Shown piece by piece: positions 1 to 7,666 of a stretch of DNA of 59,741 bases. The stretch comes from Paludibacteraceae bacterium. GTDB taxonomy: Bacteria > Bacteroidota > Bacteroidia > Bacteroidales > Paludibacteraceae. The DNA is taken from the NCBI GenBank assembly GCA_017446455.1, contig JAFSQV010000088.1, forward strand, positions 1-59,741. The letters run 5' to 3'. How positions within the stretch are numbered: position 1 is the stretch's first letter; each line of letters begins with the position of its first letter. The notes under the pieces are model-generated. The model did not search any database. It saw only the letters and a program-made list of their open reading frames with translations, and had not been told where the DNA came from. The position numbers and the translations under genes are program-made.

Positions 1-105
1 GCATTGAGACAGTACATTAGATACTATAACAACAATCGTATAAAACTTAAATTAAAAATGAGTCCGGTAAAATATCGAACTCACTTTCAAAATCAAGTCA
101 AATAG
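1..105 (+). CDS. IS3-family transposase, C-terminal end (partial)
   Basis: The window opens inside a reading frame whose last 34 residues include QYIRYYNNNRIKLKLK and MSPVKYR, the usual C-terminus of IS3-family (IS150-type) OrfB transposases, just after the rve integrase domain. The DDE residues lie outside the window. The stop codon TAG is at 103-105. The gene is cut by the window edge, so I cannot tell whether the element is intact. Confidence 0.8.
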   Translation, partial: ALRQYIRYYNNNRIKLKLKMSPVKYRTHFQNQVK

Positions 106-141
106 ATTTAATAATCCGTCCAACTTTTTGGGGTCACATCA
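1..141 (+). mobile_element. 3' end of an IS3-family insertion sequence
   Basis: After the transposase stop, about 118-141 reads GTCCAACTTTTTGGGGTCAC then ATCA, which fits the right inverted repeat of IS150-type elements (purine-rich GGGGTCA block, terminal CA). The exact boundary at 141 is inferred. The left end is outside the window, so target duplication cannot be checked. Confidence 0.7.
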
Positions 142-156
142 GGGGAAGGGGCGTGC

Positions 157-187
157 CGAAGGTACGAAAAAATATTTATATACGCAA
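157..187 (-). promoter_or_regulatory. Degenerate Bacteroidetes promoter beside the IS end
   Basis: On the minus strand there is TTG, a 20-nt spacer beginning CGTATATAAA, then TACCTTCG, one mismatch from TAnnTTTG. It points toward the IS, with the predicted transcription start only about 10 bp from the IS terminus. It may be the promoter of a gene that the IS separated from it. Confidence 0.4.
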
Positions 188-196
188 GGGAAAAAG

Positions 197-224
197 AAAA
201 AAACGGCCGCAAAAAATGCGGCCG
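197..224 (-). terminator. Rho-independent terminator of the 277-3300 gene
   Basis: CGGCCGC and GCGGCCG form a perfect 7-bp stem around a 7-nt loop. On the minus strand it is followed by a run of seven T, then a T-rich stretch. Confidence 0.85.
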
Positions 225-276
225 AGGTGCCTATAAAGGCGTCCATTACTAATCGCAAAATGAACAAAACTCTCCC

Positions 277-3200
277 CTATTCACTCACCCGCGCGCCTTG
301 GGCGTTATATACCTTGCCATCACGGACGATATAGAGCACACCGTCGATCAGGACCTTTGTACTTTGTACCTTGTCCCCTTGTACATCCTCGATACCTTCC
401 GCTGCTTGGCAGAGTACGGAGATAGGAATATAAACGGTCGGTGCCTCCGAGCAGGACAACTCTACATACGCTTCGTGTACACCTGTTTCGTCACTCTGGA
501 AACTTACGGTGATCGCGCCGCCTTCGGCCGGAAGTGTTTCCGCCGAGAGTTGGAACTTGTCATAGTTCGCGCCCTTGATCGCTACGTTGACAGGTACGGT
601 GAGGTGCTGCGTGCTGACGGTGATCTGACCGATCACTTTCTCCTCATTCAGCACGGCCGTTTCTGCTATCTGAACCACATCCGGACTGATGAGCGGCAGG
701 TCGGTACGACCCCAGCTGACATCGTCAATATAATAGGTCACTGCGCCCTCGTTGCCGTTCGGCCCGACAAAGCGGAAGGCCATATGGAAGACGTCTGCCA
801 TGGTCTCGGCAAACGGCGCGAGATCGAGATAGAAGGTGCTCCACGACTCGCTGCGGTCGCTGGTTCTCGGGGTGTCGAAGCTCTCCGTCAGGTCTTGGAA
901 ATAGGCCGTCGGCTCCCCTAAAGGATCGATATAATAGATCTCGAGTTTGCTCTCGCTGCCTTCGCCCGCGAGGTACTGGCCCATGACGCTGAAGGCGAAG
1001 ATCTTACTGCCGGCATTCTTGAAGTCCAGCGGCGGTGTGACGAGCCACATCTCCCAATCACCGGTGCTCTCTTGCCCGAACTGATACGCGGTCGCTTTCG
1101 CGAACTTGCCGTCGCCTTCTAAGATTTGCGTCTTGGACGCGTCGAAGCCCCACCACGGGCGTTGGTCGGCGGCTGCCACGTTCTGCCAACCCTCCAGGAT
1201 CAGCGTCTCGTTATGCGTGATATTCTCGAATTGCTCGAACATCCAACTGAGCGGGTTTGACTCGTTCCACACAAAGTCTGTCTGCCAGTCAATGGTCTCC
1301 GGCGTTTTGGCGGTCCCCGTTCCGTTCAGCGTGAGGATGACGCTCTCCGCGCCCTCCGAGTAGAAGGTCAGGGTCGATTGGTACGAACCGGCTACCTTCG
1401 GCGCAAAAGTGATGGTTACCGTCACGTCGGTGTTCTTGCTGAACATCGTTCCGTCGATGGTGAACGCTTCGCCTTGTATATGGTCCACGTGAGCATAGAT
1501 GAAATCCGTGCAGTTGGCGCTACTCAGCGTGATGGTTTGTTGCTGTTGTTTGCCTTCCAGCACCTCGAAATCGGGCACTTCGCTCGGCGTCACGCTGATC
1601 GTGGGCTTGGCGCTCGGGTCGGTACATGTACCGCTCAGCGAGATCATATCCGGCAGGATGGTCGTATGCTGCACGTTATCGAAGATGAGCGCGGCCGTGT
1701 GCGTGCCTGCGCTCGCAGGTGCGTAGGTGATAATAAGGTCTATGTCCGTCTGATCGGCTGGCAACTCCGTCGCCGAGAGACTGAACTGGCTCGCGTCCGC
1801 ACCGCCGATATAAAAAGTCGTCGCGCTCGTCACATTGCCATGTTTGACATGGATGGTCTCGAAGGTAGCGGTATTGCCGAGAGTCGTGTTCACCGGCGAC
1901 ACCTTGAGCGGCGTGACCTCGATGAACGGTTCGCCCGGGGCAGCATCCTCTTTGACTAAGGCCCATGCGTCGAACAGCACTTTCGCGTTTTTCGGCACGC
2001 TCACACGTACACGCAGATAAGCGGACTTAGCCGGTTTGGAGGTGGTGACCACCTTGTGTTTCCATGCCGTGCCGTTCTCCAACTCACCCGTGAGGACCTC
2101 GGCATCGTGCGCTTTGATACTCTCCGCGTCGCCGCCTGCAGCCGCTTCCCAGTAGCTGTCCATCTTCAAGGATTCGCCTTCCGGCATGGAGAGAATCTTA
2201 TAGTTGAGCGTTAGGGTGAACTGCGTTCCTGCCGCATAAGAGGCGTCGTTCAGCAACACACCCTGGTCGATCGTAGCGGCCATGGACGGGTTGATCTGAA
2301 TGGAGTTGTTGCCGTCCAGCTTGTCCCCGCTGTTGGCGTTCGCCGTGTTCAGCGGCAGGTTCCAGTCTTCAAACGAGCAACCGAACATAGCGTTGCAACT
2401 ATATTCCTCAAAGCTGTTGTTCAGCAGCAGGTTGTCTTCTGTATCCACTATCAGCGGGTCATCTTCCTCCGGTGTGTCGCCGCCGGGTGTGTCGCCGCCT
2501 TCATCGGAGAACAGTTCCTCCCAACTTGTGGCTACCTGGATCTCGTCGATGTATATCTTCGGGGTGTTGCTGCCTTGACGCAGGTTCACCGAGGCGATCT
2601 TGCTTGCGTCGTTCTTGGCGTTGGCTCCTTGCTCGGCGCCGCTACCGGACTGAACGGACTGCACGCATACCAGCGTCGGCACGGTGGTCGTTTTGGTCGG
2701 GTTGACATACAGGCGCGCCGTGTCGTTCTTCTCGCCGTCCACAAACTCATATTCGAGCACTATCAGGTAGTCGGTGTTCGGAGAATAGACCTCCTCCGTC
2801 ATGCCTACATATGAGGCGGACTCGCTGTATTTGGAGACGCCGAAATGGAATCCTGCCCATTGGTCGTCTTCTTTCACGGACTTCGTATAGAGACGTGCGT
2901 ACATGTTGCTTGCGCCCGCATCGCCCAAGGCGAGGCAGTAATCCGCGGTGGCGCTGCCCTTGACGGTTTCTACATTCACTATCGCAGCCAAATAGACCTT
3001 GCCGCTGGTGTACTCTTTGGTGAATTGGCGCAGGTCATCCGCGCCGGACGTGCCTAAATAGGCTTTGTTGCCTTTCCCGGAGCTCGCATAGCCCGGGAAA
3101 GAGAGCGAACCCTCCGCCACCTGGATATAATTACTCGATCCGCTGTAACTCCACCAGTCGTCGGTGTTGGTACCCATATCGACGTTCGTACCGATACAGA

Positions 3201-3300
3201 GCTGACCTACAGAGCGATCAAAACTCTCGGTCAGGATAACCTTGGCTTCCATTGTCGCGGCCATCATCGCCGCACAGACTAATACAAAAATCTTTTTCAT
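277..3300 (-). CDS. Large secreted adhesin-like protein with a C-terminal YNAQG motif
   Basis: 1007 residues with a Sec signal peptide (cleavage near MEA-K at about 19). No enzyme motif is visible. The body looks like surface-protein modules: a concanavalin-like N-terminal part, a carbohydrate-binding-like segment after residue 290 (NSFEEY...FEDWN), two Ig-like ASH/choice-of-anchor-D type domains (about 455-690, each ending in L.G...C/TG), a choice-of-anchor-J/cleaved-adhesin-like domain (about 700-890) and a last Ig-like domain. The end, KVLIDGVLYIVRDG then KVYNAQG, matches the end of the divergent gene at 3471 and may be a secretion signal. A GTACAAA-type heptamer array encodes DVQGDKVQSTK just before that motif. 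It has its own promoter and terminator. Likely exported to the cell surface; ligand unknown. Confidence 0.85.
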   Translation of the reverse strand: MKKIFVLVCAAMMAATMEAKVILTESFDRSVGQLCIGTNVDMGTNTDDWWSYSGSSNYIQVAEGSLSFPGYASSGKGNKAYLGTSGADDLRQFTKEYTSGKVYLAAIVNVETVKGSATADYCLALGDAGASNMYARLYTKSVKEDDQWAGFHFGVSKYSESASYVGMTEEVYSPNTDYLIVLEYEFVDGEKNDTARLYVNPTKTTTVPTLVCVQSVQSGSGAEQGANAKNDASKIASVNLRQGSNTPKIYIDEIQVATSWEELFSDEGGDTPGGDTPEEDDPLIVDTEDNLLLNNSFEEYSCNAMFGCSFEDWNLPLNTANANSGDKLDGNNSIQINPSMAATIDQGVLLNDASYAAGTQFTLTLNYKILSMPEGESLKMDSYWEAAAGGDAESIKAHDAEVLTGELENGTAWKHKVVTTSKPAKSAYLRVRVSVPKNAKVLFDAWALVKEDAAPGEPFIEVTPLKVSPVNTTLGNTATFETIHVKHGNVTSATTFYIGGADASQFSLSATELPADQTDIDLIITYAPASAGTHTAALIFDNVQHTTILPDMISLSGTCTDPSAKPTISVTPSEVPDFEVLEGKQQQQTITLSSANCTDFIYAHVDHIQGEAFTIDGTMFSKNTDVTVTITFAPKVAGSYQSTLTFYSEGAESVILTLNGTGTAKTPETIDWQTDFVWNESNPLSWMFEQFENITHNETLILEGWQNVAAADQRPWWGFDASKTQILEGDGKFAKATAYQFGQESTGDWEMWLVTPPLDFKNAGSKIFAFSVMGQYLAGEGSESKLEIYYIDPLGEPTAYFQDLTESFDTPRTSDRSESWSTFYLDLAPFAETMADVFHMAFRFVGPNGNEGAVTYYIDDVSWGRTDLPLISPDVVQIAETAVLNEEKVIGQITVSTQHLTVPVNVAIKGANYDKFQLSAETLPAEGGAITVSFQSDETGVHEAYVELSCSEAPTVYIPISVLCQAAEGIEDVQGDKVQSTKVLIDGVLYIVRDGKVYNAQGARVSE
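354..385. repeat. STRR heptamer array (CTTTGTA family)
   Basis: Four to five degenerate 7-bp units, CTTTGTA CTTTGTA CCTTGTC and CCTTGTA, in frame near the 3' end of the 277-3300 gene. They encode a linker before the C-terminal motif. Confidence 0.75.
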
Positions 3301-3325
3301 ACCTTGTTTATTTGCAATTTGGGCG

Positions 3326-3357
3326 CAAAAGTACTACAAATTTTTGACATATGCAAA
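3326..3357 (-). promoter_or_regulatory. Promoter of the 277-3300 gene
   Basis: Minus strand: TTG, 20-nt spacer containing CATATGTCA, then TACTTTTG followed by C. This matches the Bacteroidetes -33/-7 consensus exactly. Confidence 0.8.
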
Positions 3358-3395
3358 CAAAAGCGCCAAAAAATCAAAAAAAAGTACAATAAAAT

Positions 3396-3426
3396 TTGCG
3401 TATATCTATTTTTTTGCTTACCTTTG
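3396..3426 (+). promoter_or_regulatory. Promoter of the 3471-5891 gene
   Basis: TTG, 20-nt spacer (CGTATATCTA then T-rich), TACCTTTG, then CAGCC. It is divergent from the promoter at 3326-3357. Confidence 0.8.
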
Positions 3427-3470
3427 CAGCCGATTTCGTTCATTTTGTCAAATTGTAATGTATTAGTCAT

Positions 3471-5891
3471 ATGAGAAAACTCTACTCTATCCTCGCGCTC
3501 TGCGCATTTTTATTTTTATCCGTAAGCATACAGGCGACGGATTATACGATCCCTAGCGGATCTCCTGTAGCAAGTTGGGCATTACCCCTTTATATGGGCA
3601 ATACTACTGATGGTGCAGGTAGTTTCTTTGGGTCTATCACCCAACAAATATATTTAGCGGAAGACTTAACCGCGCAAGAAGCATCCGCAGGCAATATAAC
3701 TGCAGCGACTTTTTATTATACTTCAAAGAGTGGTACGGCATCGGCAATTACTCCGCGAAATATCGTAATTTATCTAATGGAGTCTGACATTGATGAGTAT
3801 CCAATGCATAACTTTCCCTATCAAGATATTTACGACGTCACACGGGATAAGTATTTGTCATATTTCTTATATGATAATGATAATAAAGCCGGTGTTAAGG
3901 TATTTGAAGGCACATTAGCAACAGAAGAGGTTACTTCGCCAACAGTAAAAGAGGTGACACTTACATTCAATGTAAATAATTTTGCTTGGAGCGGCACAAA
4001 AAATATTGTAATGACTTTAGTTGATAAATCCGCGACTACTCATGCTTCTACTAATTTACGTTTCCACATTGTTTCCACAAAAACAAACGCAGGGAGTGTA
4101 AGTCATCCTCGTTTCCTAGATACATATTGGACAACTAGTAGTGACGAACGAGCTAGTTGGATAAATACAAGTAGTGATTCATATGATTTTTCAGGCAAGT
4201 TAGGTGAATTCTATGGTAAATTTAATGCAGACAATTTAACAGAATCGAGTCAAAAATCTCAACGCAGTTATGTCCCAAAAGTTACTTTTTCCATATCATC
4301 TCTACCTGCCCCTTCAGTTCCAACAGGATTAGCAGCAAGCGACATTTCGAACACTTCCGCATTATTGAGTTGGAATACTGCATCTAGCGCATCTTCCTAT
4401 GAATTGCAATCGAGTACCAATGGTGAAGATTGGAGTGCTTTGGCTTCTTCTATTTCCGGTACATCTTATAGTTGGACTGGACTTACTGCAAGCACGACCT
4501 ATTACGTGCGCGTTCGTGCCGTCAATGCTGTCGGTAACAGCGACTGGTCAGAACCTCTTTCCTTTACTACTTTAGCCCCGCATATTCACGATGGTATTAC
4601 CTTTGAGCCGTGGTCTAATCCCGCTGCGCTGCCTACGTCCGGCAACTACTTCCTGAATACTGACGTGGAATTGGCTTCTGATTGGAATGTGACTGAAAAT
4701 ATCAACCTTTGTCTCAATGGTCATGAGGTTTATACAGAAACGAATAGTATTCAAGTAAAAGATGGGGCTACTTTCGCTATCTATGATAATGAGGGCGGAG
4801 GTCGTATTTATGGATATTTTGTTGCCAATTACCCAGAATATGGATTGATTAATATTGAAAATGGCGGTACACTGGTCTTGAGCGAAGGAACTATTCAAAA
4901 CTTGTATGGCTCTTATGAAGAAGATGATGATCCGGATGATAAATCGCTTTCCAATGCCATTTATAACAACGGAACGCTCAAATTATCCGGCGCACTGACA
5001 TTTACATCTTATCATGCTGACATCTATTTGGGTTCTAACAAATATATCACGATTGAGTCCGAAAAACCGCTGACAAACTCTGAGCCTTATTCAGTCTATA
5101 AGAGCGGAAAAAGTGTAATTACTTCCGGTTGGGCAAACATGAACGGAGCAGATCCGAAAGACTACTTTGTGTCTGCCAACACTTCTTTGAATATTAAAAT
5201 GGGAGAGACCGAAGCGGAATTCTATCCTGTTATTTCTTTGTCGGAAAATAATACTAATACTGCCATCGGTACCTACTCCGGTCAAATGGTTGACGTCAAC
5301 CTCACCCGTTCGCTGACCTCGTCGCAGTTCAACACGTTCTGTCTGCCGTTCGCATTGGATAATGACCAATTGGAAGATATCTTCGGCGCGGGCTATGACC
5401 TCGAGGAGTTTGTGTCTTCCTCTTTGGAGGACGATGTACTGAGCCTCGAGTTCAGCAAAGTGACCTCTCTCGAAGCCGGCAAACCATACTTGCTCAAGCC
5501 TTCTGTTGAGGTAACCAACCCCTCGTTCGAAGGCGTGACGATTGGTGCAACCGCACCGGTGGATATTGAGACGTCCTTCATTGACTTCAAAGGTACGTTC
5601 GCTCCGACAAACTTAGAGGTGGGTAACCGTAACATCCTTTGCTTGGGAGCAAGTAACAGCCTCTTCTGGCCGAACGTAGCGCACCCCATCAATGGTTTCC
5701 GCGCATACTTCGAAGTGAAGGGCGCGGCGCAGAAAGCCAAAGCGGCACACATCGTGAAGAAAGAAGATCAGGCGCAGGCGCTTGATAATATCGAGAACAC
5801 CCGCCCTGCTCAGAAACGTATCCTCAACGGACAACTCGTCATCGAGAAGAACGGTACGTTCTACAATGCGCAAGGTCAAATTGTTAAATGA
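3471..5891 (+). CDS. Secreted fibronectin type III protein with a C-terminal YNAQG motif
   Basis: 806 residues with a signal peptide (MRKLYSILALCAFLFLSVSI, cleavage near QA-T at about 23). A fibronectin type III domain lies at about 283-368 (PSVPTGLAAS...TYYVRVRAVN...SFTTL). It is followed by a beta-rich stretch with imperfect strand repeats and a distinct domain after residue 600 (LTRSLTSSQFNTFCLPFAL), a pattern common in Bacteroidales surface proteins. The C-terminus KRILNGQLVIEKNG then TFYNAQG aligns with the end of the divergent gene. The 5' half is more AT-rich than the 3' third, which may mean mosaic origin. Probably a surface protein; no enzymatic role is visible. Confidence 0.85.
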   Translation: MRKLYSILALCAFLFLSVSIQATDYTIPSGSPVASWALPLYMGNTTDGAGSFFGSITQQIYLAEDLTAQEASAGNITAATFYYTSKSGTASAITPRNIVIYLMESDIDEYPMHNFPYQDIYDVTRDKYLSYFLYDNDNKAGVKVFEGTLATEEVTSPTVKEVTLTFNVNNFAWSGTKNIVMTLVDKSATTHASTNLRFHIVSTKTNAGSVSHPRFLDTYWTTSSDERASWINTSSDSYDFSGKLGEFYGKFNADNLTESSQKSQRSYVPKVTFSISSLPAPSVPTGLAASDISNTSALLSWNTASSASSYELQSSTNGEDWSALASSISGTSYSWTGLTASTTYYVRVRAVNAVGNSDWSEPLSFTTLAPHIHDGITFEPWSNPAALPTSGNYFLNTDVELASDWNVTENINLCLNGHEVYTETNSIQVKDGATFAIYDNEGGGRIYGYFVANYPEYGLINIENGGTLVLSEGTIQNLYGSYEEDDDPDDKSLSNAIYNNGTLKLSGALTFTSYHADIYLGSNKYITIESEKPLTNSEPYSVYKSGKSVITSGWANMNGADPKDYFVSANTSLNIKMGETEAEFYPVISLSENNTNTAIGTYSGQMVDVNLTRSLTSSQFNTFCLPFALDNDQLEDIFGAGYDLEEFVSSSLEDDVLSLEFSKVTSLEAGKPYLLKPSVEVTNPSFEGVTIGATAPVDIETSFIDFKGTFAPTNLEVGNRNILCLGASNSLFWPNVAHPINGFRAYFEVKGAAQKAKAAHIVKKEDQAQALDNIENTRPAQKRILNGQLVIEKNGTFYNAQGQIVK

Positions 5892-5908
5892 TTAAACTGG
5901 TTACGATT

Positions 5909-6058
5909 ATGAAAAAGCAATATATTTCTCCCTCAACACTTGAGCAGGTTTTGAATTATAGCAGCGTGTTATGCGCCAGCGGCGGCGGTACAAAGATCGT
6001 TCTCCCCGGCATGCCTCCAACCACTCCGGAAGGCGGCGACCCAGCCGACGCATTCTAA
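5909..6058 (+). CDS. 49-residue peptide of the MKKxYxxP type
   Basis: A short frame begins 17 bp after the fibronectin gene. It starts MKKQYISPSTLEQVL, has LCASGGG in the middle, and ends in a Pro/Gly/Asp-rich tail. Short Bacteroidales proteins with an MKKxYxxPxx start and a Cys-Ser-Gly patch are common and mostly uncharacterised. It probably shares the transcript of the upstream gene, and the strong terminator at 6129 follows. The charged start, the lack of in-frame stops and its place before the terminator support a real gene. Function unknown. Confidence 0.6.
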   Translation: MKKQYISPSTLEQVLNYSSVLCASGGGTKIVLPGMPPTTPEGGDPADAF

Positions 6059-6128
6059 CTTCTTAGGCAGTGCGTAGCGCTCCCCCACTGCAACTCTATG
6101 AGTTACATTGGGAACCCCATTCAGGAAG

Positions 6129-6160
6129 GAGTCTCTCTTACATGAGAGGCTCTTTTTTTG
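6129..6160 (+). terminator. Rho-independent terminator
   Basis: GAGTCTCTC and GAGAGGCTC pair over 9 bp (one G-U) around the loop TTACAT and are followed by seven T. It ends the 3471-6058 transcription unit. Confidence 0.85.
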
Positions 6161-6177
6161 TTATTTTTCTGTTTCCC

Positions 6178-6208
6178 TTGCGTATGTCATTTTTTTTGTG
6201 TAATTTTG
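6178..6208 (+). promoter_or_regulatory. Promoter of the BadF kinase operon
   Basis: TTG, 20-nt spacer with CGTATGTCA and eight T, then TAATTTTG followed by CAGCGC. The transcription start falls about 25 nt before the chosen ATG at 6237. Confidence 0.8.
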
Positions 6209-6236
6209 CAGCGCAAAATTGATAATTCATCGTTCT

Positions 6237-7160
6237 ATGATTCTATTAGCAGACAGCGGAAGCACCAAAGTGCATTGGTGTTTGGTGACGGCGAGCGGGC
6301 AGTGCTCGGACGTGTTCACCGATGGTATCAATCCGCTTTTTCAGACATGCGACGCGATGCGGAACAGTATATGCAACCAGCTGTTGCCGCAGATCAGTTC
6401 GCTCCTATGGGCAGGAACGCTGACGCACGTGTTTTTTTACGGCGCAGGTTGTACGCCGGAGAAGAAAGTGTTTGTACAGCGCGCGCTCGAAGGGGTGTTC
6501 AAGAAAGCGGAAGTGAGTGTAGAATCCGACATGCTCGGTGCTGCGCGGGGACTGCTGAACCGTAACACCGGCGTGGCGTGCATCCTCGGCACGGGCAGCG
6601 GCAGCTGTTTCTATAACGGCGAGACAATCGAATGGTGCGTGCCTTCGCTCGGGTATATCCTCGGCGACGAGGGGTCCGCAGCCGTGCTGGGCAAGCGACT
6701 CGTAGGTGACCTGCTAAAGAATCAGTTGGATGTACAAGGGGACAATGTACAAAGTACAAAGGAAAATCTGAAAGAACTCTTTTTCAAAGAGCAAAATACC
6801 TCGATGGCGGATATCATCGAACGCGTGTACCGTCAACCCTTCCCGAACCGGTTCCTGGCAAAGTTGTCGAAGTTCTGCGCGGACCATATCGAAGACCAGC
6901 GGATACATGCACTCGTGTACGACCATTTCGTGCAGTTCATCCGCCGCAATTTGAAGCAGTACTTCGCTAAAAATGACCAAATGGTAAATGACCAAATGGT
7001 AAATGGCGTTGGTTTCGTAGGTTCGATAGCCTATTACTACCGCCCGATACTCGAGGAGGCGATGCGCGCCGAAGGACTGCCGCTCGGCACGATCCTAAAA
7101 GACCCGATTGAAGGACTGAAAGAGTTTCACAGAAACTCCGTCGTACCGACGACGATGTAA
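6237..7160 (+). CDS. BadF/BadG/BcrA-type sugar kinase (N-acetylglucosamine kinase-like)
   Basis: 307 residues from ATG 6237; an upstream in-frame TTG at 6219 is less likely because DSGSTK, the ASKHA phosphate-1 motif, normally sits right at the N-terminus. The second phosphate motif is GTGSGSCFYNG (about 122), with GDEGSAAVLGK (about 145) following. Family members phosphorylate amino sugars such as GlcNAc with ATP in the cytoplasm, which suggests cell-wall sugar recycling beside the SpoIID gene; substrate is inferred. Two heptamer arrays add DVQGDNVQSTK and QMVNDQMVNG in frame at surface-loop positions. A third array spans the stop codon. Confidence 0.8.
   Translation: MILLADSGSTKVHWCLVTASGQCSDVFTDGINPLFQTCDAMRNSICNQLLPQISSLLWAGTLTHVFFYGAGCTPEKKVFVQRALEGVFKKAEVSVESDMLGAARGLLNRNTGVACILGTGSGSCFYNGETIEWCVPSLGYILGDEGSAAVLGKRLVGDLLKNQLDVQGDNVQSTKENLKELFFKEQNTSMADIIERVYRQPFPNRFLAKLSKFCADHIEDQRIHALVYDHFVQFIRRNLKQYFAKNDQMVNDQMVNGVGFVGSIAYYYRPILEEAMRAEGLPLGTILKDPIEGLKEFHRNSVVPTTM
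6731..6762. repeat. STRR heptamer array (GTACAAA family)
   Basis: Degenerate units around GTACAA/GTACAAA inside the BadF kinase gene, in frame. Confidence 0.7.
6971..7006. repeat. STRR array (AAATGAC/CAAATGGT family)
   Basis: AAATGACCAAATGGT is present twice in tandem (15 bp, a 7+8 unit) inside the BadF kinase gene. It encodes NDQMVNDQMVNG. Confidence 0.75.
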
Positions 7161-7187
7161 ATGGTAAATGGTAAATGGTGAATGACA
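7157..7187. repeat. STRR heptamer array (GTAAATG) across a gene boundary
   Basis: GTAAATG occurs three times, then GTGAATG. The array supplies the TAA stop of the BadF gene and several possible ATG starts for the next gene. Confidence 0.8.
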
Positions 7188-7666
7188 TGATAGATACGTT
7201 TTATTTGCCGGGCAGGGTATGCTCGACCAAAGCCATTAAAGAGATCGCTCAGAAGGCGACGAAGCCTTATACGATGATCTCGTTGAAGCCGGATATCGAA
7301 TGGGTATATCTGGGACAGGAGCGCATGGTGCAAGTGATGGAGATGACGGGTGCGACGATGGTGTACGCGGATAGATTCAATAAGTTTAAAGTTGAAAGTT
7401 TAAAGTTGAAAGAAGAAGGCGAGTCGCTTGGTGAAAAGTGGCAAGTTTCCGAAGCGCCGGTGATAGACTACCAAATCGGTGCGCTGCGCGATGACTTCGA
7501 CTTCGGCGCGGTACTGCTGTGGGACACCGAAAAACTGAAAGCCCTCGTCGCCGCGATGGACACGGAGTATGAGTTCGCAGGACTATATGACTTGCGGTTG
7601 CGGGCAAGTCAAGCAATCAGCAATCAGCAATCAGCCATGTGCCCGAATACCTCTATTACGAGGTAG
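7175..7666 (+). CDS. GT2 glycosyltransferase, 5' fragment (frame broken by a repeat)
   Basis: The N-terminal part of what should be one glycosyltransferase of about 470 residues. ATG 7187 ([10 protein letters not shown]) is the likely start; ATG 7175 lies inside the preceding array. The true homologous sequence ends near 7610 ([11 protein letters not shown]). After that the frame runs through a (GCAATCA)3 array and stops at 7664-7666. The expected continuation [14 protein letters not shown] is in another frame from 7639. A second array (7383-7412) encodes [12 protein letters not shown]. The N-terminal domain has no motif I recognise. Confidence 0.65.
   Translation: MVNDMIDTFYLPGRVCSTKAIKEIAQKATKPYTMISLKPDIEWVYLGQERMVQVMEMTGATMVYADRFNKFKVESLKLKEEGESLGEKWQVSEAPVIDYQIGALRDDFDFGAVLLWDTEKLKALVAAMDTEYEFAGLYDLRLRASQAISNQQSAMCPNTSITR
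7383..7412. repeat. STRR heptamer array (TTAAAGT/TGAAAGT)
   Basis: Alternating 7-bp units TTAAAGT and TGAAAGT, four in all, in frame in the glycosyltransferase. Confidence 0.8.
7613..7635. repeat. STRR heptamer array (GCAATCA)3 at the frame break
   Basis: Three exact copies of GCAATCA at 7613, 7620 and 7627, then GCC. The upstream and downstream glycosyltransferase frames differ by an amount equal to +1 unit or -2 units. Confidence 0.85.

Noticed and set aside
7613-7635. Diversity-generating retroelement or site-specific inversion as the cause of the GT frame break
   Set aside because: No reverse transcriptase, template repeat, invertase or inverted flanks nearby; simple copy-number change of the 7-mer explains the frames.
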